Source: an uncultured Eubacteriales bacterium
GTDB taxonomy: Bacteria; Bacillota; Clostridia; Christensenellales; Borkfalkiaceae
Assembly (NCBI GenBank): GCA_900548285.1
Contig: URKE01000029.1
Span: 1-23,200, forward strand
Direction of reading: 5' to 3'
Length of the DNA stretch: 23,200 nucleotides
The notes below the pieces were generated by a model. The model made no database searches. It was not told the DNA's origin and saw only the letters and a program-made list of their open reading frames with translations. This document shows positions 8,601-15,419 of this stretch, piece by piece. The position numbers and the translations under genes are program-made. The number at the start of each line of letters is the position of its first letter. Within the stretch, counting starts at the first letter, position 1.

Positions 8601-9006
8601 CATCCAGGATAAACGGGAAATTTTCGGTTGCGCCGTGGCTCATTCTCCATATGCCGCCTTCGGAATCTTCGACGACCAGTCTGAACGCACCGCCGAAATC
8701 AGGCATACCCATCGTAATAAATAAGTCCGTAGACTCGTTAGGGTTTATTCCCTCCGCAAATTTTGCGGTAAGTCTTAAAAATTCGCTTCTGCCGACTGTA
8801 CCCTCTTTCACGCCGAGATATACTCCGCCCGCCGTTTCGCCATTATATTTAACGCCTTTAAAGGCTCCGTCCGCAAATACTATCTCCGCCGTCTCTGTTT
8901 GCGCGGAATTCCGTTCTGTCCCCGTTTCAGCAAAAGCCAAACCTGCCCCCGTAGCAGTTATCATAAATATTGCCAGAAACGCGATAAGTAATTTTTTAAT
9001 TTTCAT
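5635..9006 (-). CDS. Large cell-surface protein with three long repeats, MucBP-like domains and a Cys-type C-terminal anchor
   Basis: 1123 residues. A signal peptide (1-26, ending LAFA) is followed by three repeat units at about 41-362, 377-694 and 712-1018. Each unit has a ~200-residue beta-rich module with a VPW motif and a GxGV..xxGT segment, then a DVN-xxxV-KGxxF stretch, then a MucBP-like domain (294-361, 626-694, 957-1018). One more MucBP-like domain lies at 1022-1084. The linker EVPDTDWDE..DND recurs at 364-377 and 698-711. The C-terminus has GCRSSVG (1093-1099), a hydrophobic segment (~1101-1117) and KKNKR. MucBP domains are known from mucin- and surface-binding proteins; the large module is unrecognised and may bind carbohydrate. 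Its perfect AAGGAGG, 6 bases before the ATG, lies within the last codons of the preceding gene (11-base overlap). Likely role: glycan binding or adhesion at the cell surface. Confidence 0.8.
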   Translation of the reverse strand: MKIKKLLIAFLAIFMITATGAGLAFAETGTERNSAQTETAEIVFADGAFKGVKYNGETAGGVYLGVKEGTVGRSEFLRLTAKFAEGINPNESTDLFITMGMPDFGGAFRLVVEDSEGGIWRMSHGATENFPFILDDGTVSTVKMSGNNYTFVAGKTGTLSVPWAKTFSAINSSGNFLTEGRKIVSVSICLTLGARSGGALWYSGLGVNFYALGTVKRGTDAETSEVKTLINANDCTFTADAEDTTADVNVTAVDKGKVFAIDGGLVNLSSVVKSGDENYDAIIAYGQIGRGDGLLTVNYKDKNGNAIKTTDKTKVAYDMANGYYAYEITAPEISDYEYESADKELIGSFSTVTEEITLTYKASEVPDTDWDESTDNDVYKATFDENGFIKALDVKGDIDNCVYVGLKKNMTAVSGMFSLVTVKLGEGADTSKSAGMFVKFMLPRNGYGFHFIVKDTAGNYYTAHKLNAGKDIFTIENAEEGVSLNASTQFKFKADAGTWFVPWGCFSSLADNSAMPAGTVVESASFALNLANAAWFGGYGVRFVSAGTVKTGVNKAKLVVLANGANATYADSAEDETKDVNVIDVTKGQLFYSNAAFNGSAVLTSGELYETAVNNVEAAVYPKMMPATLTVKFVDQSGNDIKESYTEQIAYDKATGTYKYAITAPVIYDYDYVGADHDLEGVFTQTSLTVILSYKVSEVPDTDWDENLDNDLYSATFNGDKLETFHVKKDIGKSVIFSIKKDLEDYDGLFSLFSVNLKNGAEVSKSSGLFVKLECSRNNYGFKFIITDENGRHYVGYGAKAVGKDLCTMEDGETTLSITSETQNVFFGKAGTWYVPWESFTDLETGAALDPSAKIVSCDIAMNLTKKAWFGGVGVKIAAVGTAKVGKGKMKAEVLADGTAATFTEDATDETKDVNIADVTKGQVFYSRSAFYKNQIVTEGEEPAFAISAVELTPPSAEITLRMVDEKGRSIADDRVVLAVIGKSCTITPPTVMGYEYVSAIPSLTFDVTESTAVTLKYKPKEMTIIVKFVDIEGNEIAESKSVKCAYKGIYTVAADEISGYVFVESSRKLTGTCMADMTITLTYEKASGCQSGCRSSVGNICLSGLVILAFGAIYAISKKNKR
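5953..8886 (-). repeat. Three tandem protein-level repeat units inside the surface protein
   Basis: Units of roughly 300-320 codons span about 7921-8886, 6925-7878 and 5953-6873. The second and third are clearly closer to each other than to the first: FYSNAAF/FYSRSAF, AWFGG-GV and the EVPDTDWDE linker are shared. This looks like internal duplication of one module, with the first copy older or more diverged. Boundaries are approximate. Confidence 0.7.
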
Positions 9007-10582
9007 GTTTTTCCTCCTTGATCTTTTTTTTCCCTTTTATTAACGCCGACGAAACAAATATTGCCGACAGTATGAGTCCGTCGCCGCCTACAGCGGATCT
9101 ACAGCCTTTTTTTTCATCTTTTTGCAAAACCACCTTTACCCTTAAGAGTTCATAAGAATCGAGCAGGGTTTCAGGCATTTCCGTTTTGAATGTAAGATAG
9201 TAAGTGCCTGCCGCGTCCTTGTTGTAACCCGCGCTTTTCCACGTACCGGTAAGCACGTATTCATTTCCGTTGTCGCCTATCGCGGTAACGGTCGTGGGCA
9301 GCAACCCCCTTATTACGGCAGAAGCCGTTCCCACAGGATAATTATATACGGGCTTGAAATCTTCTTTTAGCGAAACTATATCCACGTAGTTTTGATTAAG
9401 TTTGGTAACTACCATTTTATCTCTCGCTTGCTTTGAAACAAACTCACCCGCTTTTAAGTCTTCTTCGGTGAAAATAGAAAGCCTTATGCCGTTTTCGGTA
9501 TACCTGCCCTTGTCGTAAGCGACTAAAATTCTGCCGTCGGGATCCTGATATATTTCGGGATATGCCGAAATGTATCTGTCTATCAAAAGCGAATAATCCC
9601 AGCTTTCGCCGCCGTCTACCGACATATAAGCCGTCATGTTGGTTCTGTCGGTTAAACTGTCGTTGGTAACAAAAACGATAGCGCCCGATTTAAGTTTGAT
9701 AAACGCCGTTCTTGCGCCGGGGCCGTTTAACGGATGAGGCAATTTGCCGGCTGAGGTCGTCCAGGTCAACCCCTTGTCGTAAGAAAACGCCTGCTCTATG
9801 CCACCCTCATAACCTTTTTCAAGACGGGAAAGCATCCATAAAGAGCCGTCTTCTCTTTCCACGACCGATGCTTCGGTATAGGTCTTTTGAGGTTTAACGT
9901 ATTCCGATTTTATGGTTGCTATTTTTGTGTAATTATAGCCGTCGTCGATGGATTTATAAACTCCGGAATATCCGTCGTCGTCACCCGTAACGTAAATTAT
10001 GCTCCCGTCGGACAAAATGGTGGGCTTTACGAAACCGGTTCTGTCGCTTACTTTAAAAGGACCTTCATAGGTAATTCCCGATAGCGGGCCGTCCGCGCCT
10101 ATCAATTTAACGGCATACATTTTAGATCCGGGCAATATAGAGTAATAAAGAAACAGTTCGCCCGCACCGTTTACAAAAAATACCGGAAGAACCACGCTTG
10201 TGGAATTTATCGGATCGATTATCATAAAAGGATCTTTCCATGTCTTTCCGCCGTCTGAGGAAGCCGCAACCGGTATATAGTTATCAGGGTGCGGTTCTTT
10301 GGTTCCGCCCGTGTACCAGGCGACGAACAGGTTATCTCCGTAACTTACCGAAGTTGCTATTCCGTTCCATTTTCTGTCCGAAGGCAGATAAGTTTCGCTC
10401 GTGGAGGCGCTTAATTTTGTGTTTAAATTCGTAGAAGAATCCACAAGCGTTATCTCTTCTGCGCCGAGCGTGTGGTTCTGATGACGGCTTTCTGCCGCAC
10501 GGGCGGTTTCCCCGCCCGGCGCGACAAACGCCGAAAGTACGGCAAATAAACATATCAGCGTTAAAAATAACGATTTTTTCAT
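8996..10582 (-). CDS. Exported Asp-box (BNR/sialidase-like) propeller protein with Ig-like domain and Cys-type C-terminal anchor
   Basis: 528 residues. A signal peptide ends near residue 30 (TARAA). The propeller has four Asp-boxes: SSDGGKTW (108-115), SIDDGYNY (211-218), SYDKGLTW (267-274) and SVDGGESW (321-328). The segment TEASVVEREDGSLWMLSR (236-253) resembles the conserved Glu/Arg strand of sialidase-superfamily enzymes. Residues ~413-487 look like a small Ig-like domain. The end has GCRSAVG (493-499), a hydrophobic stretch (~502-516) and a very basic tail, matching the next gene's C-terminus. Likely a surface-attached glycosidase or glycan-binding protein; true sialidase activity is unproven because the classical FRIP motif is absent. 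The start is 19 bases after the binding-protein stop with no strong ribosome binding site. Its last codons encode the Shine-Dalgarno of the next gene. Confidence 0.77.
   Translation of the reverse strand: MKKSLFLTLICLFAVLSAFVAPGGETARAAESRHQNHTLGAEEITLVDSSTNLNTKLSASTSETYLPSDRKWNGIATSVSYGDNLFVAWYTGGTKEPHPDNYIPVAASSDGGKTWKDPFMIIDPINSTSVVLPVFFVNGAGELFLYYSILPGSKMYAVKLIGADGPLSGITYEGPFKVSDRTGFVKPTILSDGSIIYVTGDDDGYSGVYKSIDDGYNYTKIATIKSEYVKPQKTYTEASVVEREDGSLWMLSRLEKGYEGGIEQAFSYDKGLTWTTSAGKLPHPLNGPGARTAFIKLKSGAIVFVTNDSLTDRTNMTAYMSVDGGESWDYSLLIDRYISAYPEIYQDPDGRILVAYDKGRYTENGIRLSIFTEEDLKAGEFVSKQARDKMVVTKLNQNYVDIVSLKEDFKPVYNYPVGTASAVIRGLLPTTVTAIGDNGNEYVLTGTWKSAGYNKDAAGTYYLTFKTEMPETLLDSYELLRVKVVLQKDEKKGCRSAVGGDGLILSAIFVSSALIKGKKKIKEEKHEN
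9013..9019 (-). promoter_or_regulatory. Ribosome binding site fixing the surface-protein start
   Basis: On the minus strand AAGGAGG lies 6 bases before the ATG at 9006. It sits inside the final codons (Ile-Lys-Glu-Glu-Lys) of the upstream gene, so ribosomes finishing that gene can restart directly. This supports the chosen start. Confidence 0.85.
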
Positions 10583-10601
10583 ATTATAAATCCAATTATT
10601 T

Positions 10602-12503
10602 TTATTTAGCCCAGGTTATCCAGTCGGGGCAAACTATCATATATTTTGCCGAGCCGCCGAAAAGAGAAACTTCGGGAGCGACGTATTCGGGATCCGCTTT
10701 GGGCCATGCGTACTTAATATTCAATTCCTGTTTATAGGCTTTGAAACATCTGTTTCTGTATTCCACCCACTTTCTTGCTCCCTTATCGTAGGTTTTTGCA
10801 AGAGCCGCGGAATAAAGTTTTGATACCTGTTCTTCGCTGTCCGCCATAATAAAGTTGGGCAACGCTTCTATCCATACGCTTTCTATATCGGTCTGAATTT
10901 CGGTATAATCGTTCAGGGCTTTCTGATCGGATACGTCGAGAGGATATCTGAAAGGAACCCTTGAAACGGAATAATCGAAATAAGCGCATTTGTTTTTAAA
11001 TTCCATCCATGTCTGCAACCAGTTGATGCCGTATTTATCAGGACTGGTCATCTTCGTGTACATAAGGTTTGTAAGCATATGAGTTTTAGTAATACCCATA
11101 TCGAAAAGCGCGGAAGTATTGTTCTTTCTTAAAGCCTCCTTTGCCTTTTCCGTCCATTCCATTCTGCCGTACGTGCTTACCTTGCCGGTTTCGGGGTCGA
11201 CTTCGCCTGGTTTTACGGCGTAAGTATAGTATTCGCCCTCGTTTTTGCCGTAATACATTTCCCTTTGTCCCTGTTCGCTGAGCAAATAATCCATAACCTT
11301 GATTACTCTGTCCACGCGTTTACAGTTCTTTGTTATCATCGTAACGTATAATCCTCTGCCTGCGTAGTCAAGAAGCAAAGGCGCGTCCCCGCGGGAATTT
11401 GTAAGAACGATCGAAACGTAAGTGTGCTCGTCGTCCGTTATGCCGGTGGCGTTGTCATGCCCTTCTTTTTCGCGTATGCCAAGCTCGGAAATATGCTGCT
11501 GGCTAGCCCCGATATAAGCGAAAGCTTTACCGTTGAGCAAGTTCGAGCCGACATCGCTTCTCTTATAACTGAAATTACCCGAAGTAATAAGGTTTGCTCT
11601 GTACAACTCGTTTAAGAATTTAATAACTTCCACGAATTCCGGAGTATCGTATTGATACAGATAATTACCTTCTGAGTCCTCCATGGGAACGCAGAACATC
11701 TCCATAAGTGCGGAAAGCGAATAGTTGAAGCAGTCATTGGTGGCGGTAAGATTGAACGGCGCAAGTAAAACCGTAGGATTGCTGTTCTTTAAACCGTATC
11801 TCTGTTTTACCCATTTGCACATTTCCAGAAACGCCGCGGGACGGGTTATCGAATCCTGATTGAAAGACACGTCTTGAGCCTTCTTATGTGCGATATAGGC
11901 GTTTAAATAATCTTTTCTTACTATAACGTCATAGTTCATAAACTGATGACCGCCGATATTGTCCTCGTATTCGGCTATATCCGCGTCGTTATAGAAGTTG
12001 CTCGCAAGCCCGTACAGATGTCCGTCGGAGCCGGAATAATAGCGTTTATGTTCTTCGCTTATTCTGTTGAGTAAACTCGGCGCATAACTTTCGGCAAGTT
12101 TGTCTATGGCGTATGCATAACCTTCTTCGCCGAGTTGAACCCTTGTACGCAAATCGCCTATGGTTATAACGTCCGGAAGTTCGTCGCCCGCAATCATGGT
12201 GCTGAGTTCCTGGTTATCGTTGGTCATAGCGCTCTGAAACTTAACTTTTACGCCGGTACGATCGTAAATAAGATCCGCCGCCTTGCCGCCGTAGAAGGTA
12301 TAGTTAGTAAACCAGGTTATATCCACGTCTTCGTCATCGGGATCTATTTGCTCCCAACTGTTCTTGTCCGGGTCGTAATTCGTGGGGAATTCGTTGTATT
12401 TAAGCCCTCCTTTATTCCCGCCCGAATGACCGCATGCAATTGCGGAAAACGCAATTATAAGCATAATAACCGCACACAGCGATGAAGTAATGAGTTTTTT
12501 CAT
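10602..12503 (-). CDS. ABC-transporter extracellular solute-binding lipoprotein (family 1, oligosaccharide type)
   Basis: 633 residues. The lipoprotein signal has lipobox AIAC (Cys24), followed by a Gly/Ser/Asn linker. The mature start, DITWFTNYTFYGGKAADLIY and onward, with MIAGDELPDVITIG, is typical of the large family-1 binding proteins (LplA/LipO type) that accompany LplB and YtcP permeases. It captures an oligosaccharide outside the cell and delivers it to the two permeases encoded just upstream. The length fits the 500-650 residue range of this subgroup. A strong GGGAGGA stands 7 bases before the ATG, and a small hairpin lies in the 43-base gap before it, which suggests higher expression than the permeases. 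The ligand cannot be read from sequence; the neighbourhood suggests a rhamnose- and uronate-containing glycan. Confidence 0.9.
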   Translation of the reverse strand: MKKLITSSLCAVIMLIIAFSAIACGHSGGNKGGLKYNEFPTNYDPDKNSWEQIDPDDEDVDITWFTNYTFYGGKAADLIYDRTGVKVKFQSAMTNDNQELSTMIAGDELPDVITIGDLRTRVQLGEEGYAYAIDKLAESYAPSLLNRISEEHKRYYSGSDGHLYGLASNFYNDADIAEYEDNIGGHQFMNYDVIVRKDYLNAYIAHKKAQDVSFNQDSITRPAAFLEMCKWVKQRYGLKNSNPTVLLAPFNLTATNDCFNYSLSALMEMFCVPMEDSEGNYLYQYDTPEFVEVIKFLNELYRANLITSGNFSYKRSDVGSNLLNGKAFAYIGASQQHISELGIREKEGHDNATGITDDEHTYVSIVLTNSRGDAPLLLDYAGRGLYVTMITKNCKRVDRVIKVMDYLLSEQGQREMYYGKNEGEYYTYAVKPGEVDPETGKVSTYGRMEWTEKAKEALRKNNTSALFDMGITKTHMLTNLMYTKMTSPDKYGINWLQTWMEFKNKCAYFDYSVSRVPFRYPLDVSDQKALNDYTEIQTDIESVWIEALPNFIMADSEEQVSKLYSAALAKTYDKGARKWVEYRNRCFKAYKQELNIKYAWPKADPEYVAPEVSLFGGSAKYMIVCPDWITWAK

Positions 12504-12529
12504 CTGAAAGTCCTCCCTTTTTTATTATT

Positions 12530-12544
12530 CGAGGTAACACCTCG
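12530..12544 (-). promoter_or_regulatory. Intergenic hairpin between permease and binding-protein genes
   Basis: CGAGGT and ACCTCG form a perfect 6-bp stem with a 3-base loop, just before the Shine-Dalgarno of the binding protein. There is no T-run after it on the minus strand, so it is not a standard terminator. A role in mRNA processing or stability is plausible, as known between transporter genes needing unequal amounts, but is inferred. Confidence 0.5.
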
Positions 12545-12546
12545 TA

Positions 12547-13425
12547 TTATCCTTTAACCGCGCCTATCATAACGCCCTTCGTGAAATACTTCGCAACGAA
12601 CGGATAGACTAAAAATATGGGTAACGAAGAAATAACTATCGCCGCAAACGAAATGGTTTTTGCGCTTATTTCGCTTGAAATGGACGGATCCGCGTCGGGC
12701 AGATTTGTATCCTTTATTATCTTCATAAGATAGAATTGCAAAAGCCACATGCTCTCGTCTTTTTTTGTGTAAATCAAAGTTGGCATGTAGGAGTTCCAGT
12801 GCCCTACGGTGAGCCACAAACCTACGGTTGCAAGCGCGGGCATGGACACGGGCATATACAGCGACCACCAGATCCTGAATTCGTTTGCTCCGTCGAGCAT
12901 TGCGGATTCGCGCATTGAGTTGTCTATCCCCCTGAAGAAGTTCGTAAGCACTATCATATTGTAAACCGAATAAAGGGACGGTATTATATACACCAGAAAA
13001 CTGTTATATAAGCCGATGCCTTTTATGAGCATGAAATACGGAATAAGTCCGCCGCCGAAGAACATGGTTATCATGTTTATCACCCAGAAAACTTTATGAA
13101 ATTTAAGTTTCGGGTGAGACATGGCGTAAGCCACGCAACTGGTGAAAACCAAGCCTCCGGCAACGCCCGCCACGGTAGCTATTACGGTGTTGAAAAACGC
13201 TTTGTACAATCTTGCGTCGGTAAAAACCGTGATGTAGTTTGCTAACGTAAATTTCCTCGGGAAAAGCCATATCCCGCCGTACTCGTAATCTATTCCGTCG
13301 TTAAAAGAACCTGCTATCGTATACACGAACGGATAAAGCGCGAGGAGGGTGAAAATTATCAGGATAAACACTATTATTACGTCCGCATAGTTGATTCTTT
13401 CTATTACGCCCTGACGTTTTTTCAT
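12547..13425 (-). CDS. ABC-transporter sugar permease, YtcP/AraQ (CarB-like) type
   Basis: 292 residues from the ATG at 13425. An in-frame upstream start at 13575 would add 50 residues overlapping the first permease and lacking permease character, so the shorter start is preferred; it sits one base after the upstream stop and has GGGAGGG about 10 bases before it. Six hydrophobic segments are visible, the first at ~13-38. The cytoplasmic EAA-type loop is RESAMLDGANEFRIWWSLYM near 172-191, where the transporter's ATPase docks. Together with the first permease it forms the membrane channel for the sugar held by the binding lipoprotein. Length and motifs match the family well. Confidence 0.9.
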   Translation of the reverse strand: MKKRQGVIERINYADVIIVFILIIFTLLALYPFVYTIAGSFNDGIDYEYGGIWLFPRKFTLANYITVFTDARLYKAFFNTVIATVAGVAGGLVFTSCVAYAMSHPKLKFHKVFWVINMITMFFGGGLIPYFMLIKGIGLYNSFLVYIIPSLYSVYNMIVLTNFFRGIDNSMRESAMLDGANEFRIWWSLYMPVSMPALATVGLWLTVGHWNSYMPTLIYTKKDESMWLLQFYLMKIIKDTNLPDADPSISSEISAKTISFAAIVISSLPIFLVYPFVAKYFTKGVMIGAVKG

Positions 13426-13426
13426 T

Positions 13427-14392
13427 TCAGAAAATTCCCTCCCCCGATATTTTTTTACTTGCGAAGTTGCTGCCGAGAAGCAATACCAACGATATAAGCC
13501 CGTCGAAAAGGGATAACGCCGTCGCCGTGGAATAAAGCCTTTGCGTAAAACCCAACGAATAAACGTAAGTGGCAAGCACCCTTGTCGTTTTCAGGTTCTG
13601 AGTCGTCTGGAATACGTAGAACTGCTCGAAGTTATTTCCGAGAAGGCTTGACAAACTGAGCAATAAAAATATGACTATCGTAGGACGAATCATCGGAAGA
13701 GTTATTTTTATAGCCCTGTCCCACCTGTTCGCGCCGTCTATCATGGCGGCTTCGTACAACGTCGGGTCTATATTGCTTATAGCGGCAAGATAGACTATCG
13801 AACCCCAGCCTACGCCTTTTATAACCGTTGCGAGTATAAGTTTGGGGTAAAAATACTGCGCCAGATTGAGATCGACGGGATTGTCGGGCGAGGATAATCC
13901 CAAAAATTCCAGAATGGGATTGACTATACCCGTATTTGCATCGGTAAGCGCGATTATTATTCCGCCGTATATAACCCAACTTATAAACTGAGGGAAATTA
14001 CATATCGTCTGAATGGTCTTTTTAAGCCGCATATTTCTCACTTCGTTTAAAAGCATAGCGAAAATTATCGGCATCGGGAAATTGAAAACCAGCATAAGCA
14101 GGTTTATCGTAAGCGTGTTGGTGAAAATCGTCCAGAAGTTTTCGTCCCCGAACAAATCCTTGAAGTTATCGAACGTCCATCCGGGCTCGAACAACGCTTT
14201 AAATAAATCGAGTTTATAATTGCCGTCTTTAAACGCGAGAGTTATGCCGAACATGGGCAGATATTTGAATACAAGTAAAAACAGTATTCCCATACCCGCC
14301 ATTATGAACAACTGAATATCTCTGGCGTAAAGTTTGATTTTCGCTCGCTTTTCAGGTGTATACACCGTTTTTTTTTCCATTTTCTTAAACAC
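13427..14392 (-). CDS. ABC-transporter sugar permease, LplB type
   Basis: 321 residues. The N-terminal cytoplasmic tail is basic, followed by FIMAGMGILFLLVFKYLPMF (29-48) and further transmembrane segments. The EAA loop is at ~214-233 (EAAMIDGANRWDRAIKITLP). It pairs with the YtcP-type permease next to it. The start given is GTG at 14392, with AAGGGAAG upstream; ATG at 14380 (MEKK) is also possible, and a stronger GGGAGG lies too far upstream for either, so the exact start is uncertain by a few residues. This is the first gene of the long operon and diverges from the AraC-type regulator, which probably controls it. No transporter ATPase is encoded in the window, so a shared MsmX-like ATPase from elsewhere is likely. 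Confidence 0.9.
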   Translation of the reverse strand: MFKKMEKKTVYTPEKRAKIKLYARDIQLFIMAGMGILFLLVFKYLPMFGITLAFKDGNYKLDLFKALFEPGWTFDNFKDLFGDENFWTIFTNTLTINLLMLVFNFPMPIIFAMLLNEVRNMRLKKTIQTICNFPQFISWVIYGGIIIALTDANTGIVNPILEFLGLSSPDNPVDLNLAQYFYPKLILATVIKGVGWGSIVYLAAISNIDPTLYEAAMIDGANRWDRAIKITLPMIRPTIVIFLLLSLSSLLGNNFEQFYVFQTTQNLKTTRVLATYVYSLGFTQRLYSTATALSLFDGLISLVLLLGSNFASKKISGEGIF

Positions 14393-14428
14393 AAAAAAGG
14401 CTTCCCTTTTTGCGATTTTCCTCCCTGT

Positions 14429-14459
14429 AAGATTAACGATATAATTCCGGAAAATCTTA
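14429..14459. promoter_or_regulatory. Inverted repeat in the divergent control region
   Basis: TAAGATT at 14428-14434 and AATCTTA at 14453-14459 form 7-bp arms around a spacer containing the palindrome TTCCGGAA (14445-14452). It lies upstream of the permease operon, between it and the divergent AraC-type gene. A regulator-binding site or an mRNA leader hairpin are both possible. I could not assign a convincing -35/-10 pair for the permease operon in 14393-14542. Confidence 0.35.
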
Positions 14460-14508
14460 ATTCGATTTAACTTTATTGAATTTTTTCCGATTTTTTTTGT
14501 TTTTTTAC

Positions 14509-14536
14509 TTGCTTTTTACATAAAATCGTTTATAAT
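14509..14536 (+). promoter_or_regulatory. Promoter of the AraC-type regulator gene
   Basis: TTGCTT at 14509-14514 and a perfect TATAAT at 14531-14536 are separated by 16 bases. The ATG of the regulator begins 7 bases after the -10 box, so transcription would be expected to start at or next to the start codon. AATCG at 14524-14528 and CGATT at 14538-14542 flank the -10 box symmetrically, a possible operator. Confidence 0.6.
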
Positions 14537-14542
14537 TCGATT

Positions 14543-15412
14543 ATGCAAAATTTTTTGATCGATAACAATTTTTCTTTTATAGGCGGCGGTTTTGCTACCA
14601 TTCGCGACGACGTTGTATGGAAAAATCCCCGCGGCGACGATTTATCGAACGTAACGCCCTGTCAGCAAAAATGGAACGTTATGGTACCCATGTTCGCTTA
14701 CCATAGATTGTACCTCGTAGTAGACGGTCACGCTACTTTTTTGCTAACAGACGGAACTTCGCTGAGACTTGAAAAAAACAAATTATATCTCATTTCTCCG
14801 TTTATGATTCGTTCCGCGGAAAAAACGGAATTATTTTCCCACTATTTTCTGCATTTCAAGTCGAATACTCAATCGACAGACCCGTTTGAATTTTACAAAC
14901 TCGTCAATCCCGTAGACGCACAGGAACCCGACGCTGTTTTTTTCAAAATGTTGCTTTCGACGTATTTTGAAAAGGATATGCGTTCGAGAATGGTCGCTCA
15001 GGGTTATTTCTCTCTGCTTATATCGAAGTTTTTCGACGGCGTGGACTCTCAGCCCCCCGTAATAAAGAAGTTCGAGCCGATACTCGAATATATAGAGCGG
15101 AATATCGGCAAAAAAATTACCGTTTCCGACCTTGCTTCCGTGCTCGGGTATAACGATTCGTATTTTTCGGTTATTTTTTCGAAATGCTTCAAAATAACGC
15201 CTCAGAAGTACGTCGCCAACAAAAAGATGATTCTGGCAAGACAGCAACTTGCGCACAGCAGCCTGAGCATAAAAGAGATTTCCGAAAATCTCGGCTTCGA
15301 CAGCGAATTTTATTTCGGCAACGTCTTTAAAAAATCGGTAGGATTATCACCCGGAAGGTGGAGAAAAAGATATTTCGAACAACTTTTGTCCGATGAAAAA
15401 CTTTTTCACTGA
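14543..15412 (+). CDS. AraC-family transcriptional regulator
   Basis: 289 residues. The N-terminal part (~45-110) is a cupin-like sensing domain: FAYHRLYLVVDGHATFLL, then a Leu-Tyr-Leu-Ile-Ser-Pro turn. The C-terminal ~100 residues are the two helix-turn-helix AraC DNA-binding domain, the first around 192-213 (TVSDLASVLGYNDSYFSVIF) and the second around 241-263 (LSIKEISENLGFDSEFYFGN). The signature KKSVGLSPGRWRK at 263-275 closes the second. It is transcribed away from the permease operon, the usual layout for a local activator answering to the imported sugar. Its own promoter sits directly against the start codon with no ribosome binding site, so the message may be leaderless. The gene converges on the GH78 gene, with 21 bases between stops. 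Confidence 0.92.
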   Translation: MQNFLIDNNFSFIGGGFATIRDDVVWKNPRGDDLSNVTPCQQKWNVMVPMFAYHRLYLVVDGHATFLLTDGTSLRLEKNKLYLISPFMIRSAEKTELFSHYFLHFKSNTQSTDPFEFYKLVNPVDAQEPDAVFFKMLLSTYFEKDMRSRMVAQGYFSLLISKFFDGVDSQPPVIKKFEPILEYIERNIGKKITVSDLASVLGYNDSYFSVIFSKCFKITPQKYVANKKMILARQQLAHSSLSIKEISENLGFDSEFYFGNVFKKSVGLSPGRWRKRYFEQLLSDEKLFH

Positions 15413-15419
15413 ACCTTAT

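Noticed and set aside
13426..13575. An N-terminal extension of the second permease by 50 residues.
   Set aside because: It overlaps the first permease in another frame, is Arg-rich and unlike a permease start. The ATG at 13425 has a good ribosome binding site and gives the family's usual length.
14392..14412. AAAAAGG-GAAG-CCTTTTT just before the first permease as a terminator or attenuator.
   Set aside because: The stem is mostly A-T and short, directly abuts the start codon, and leaves no proper T-run beyond the stem. Too weak to call.
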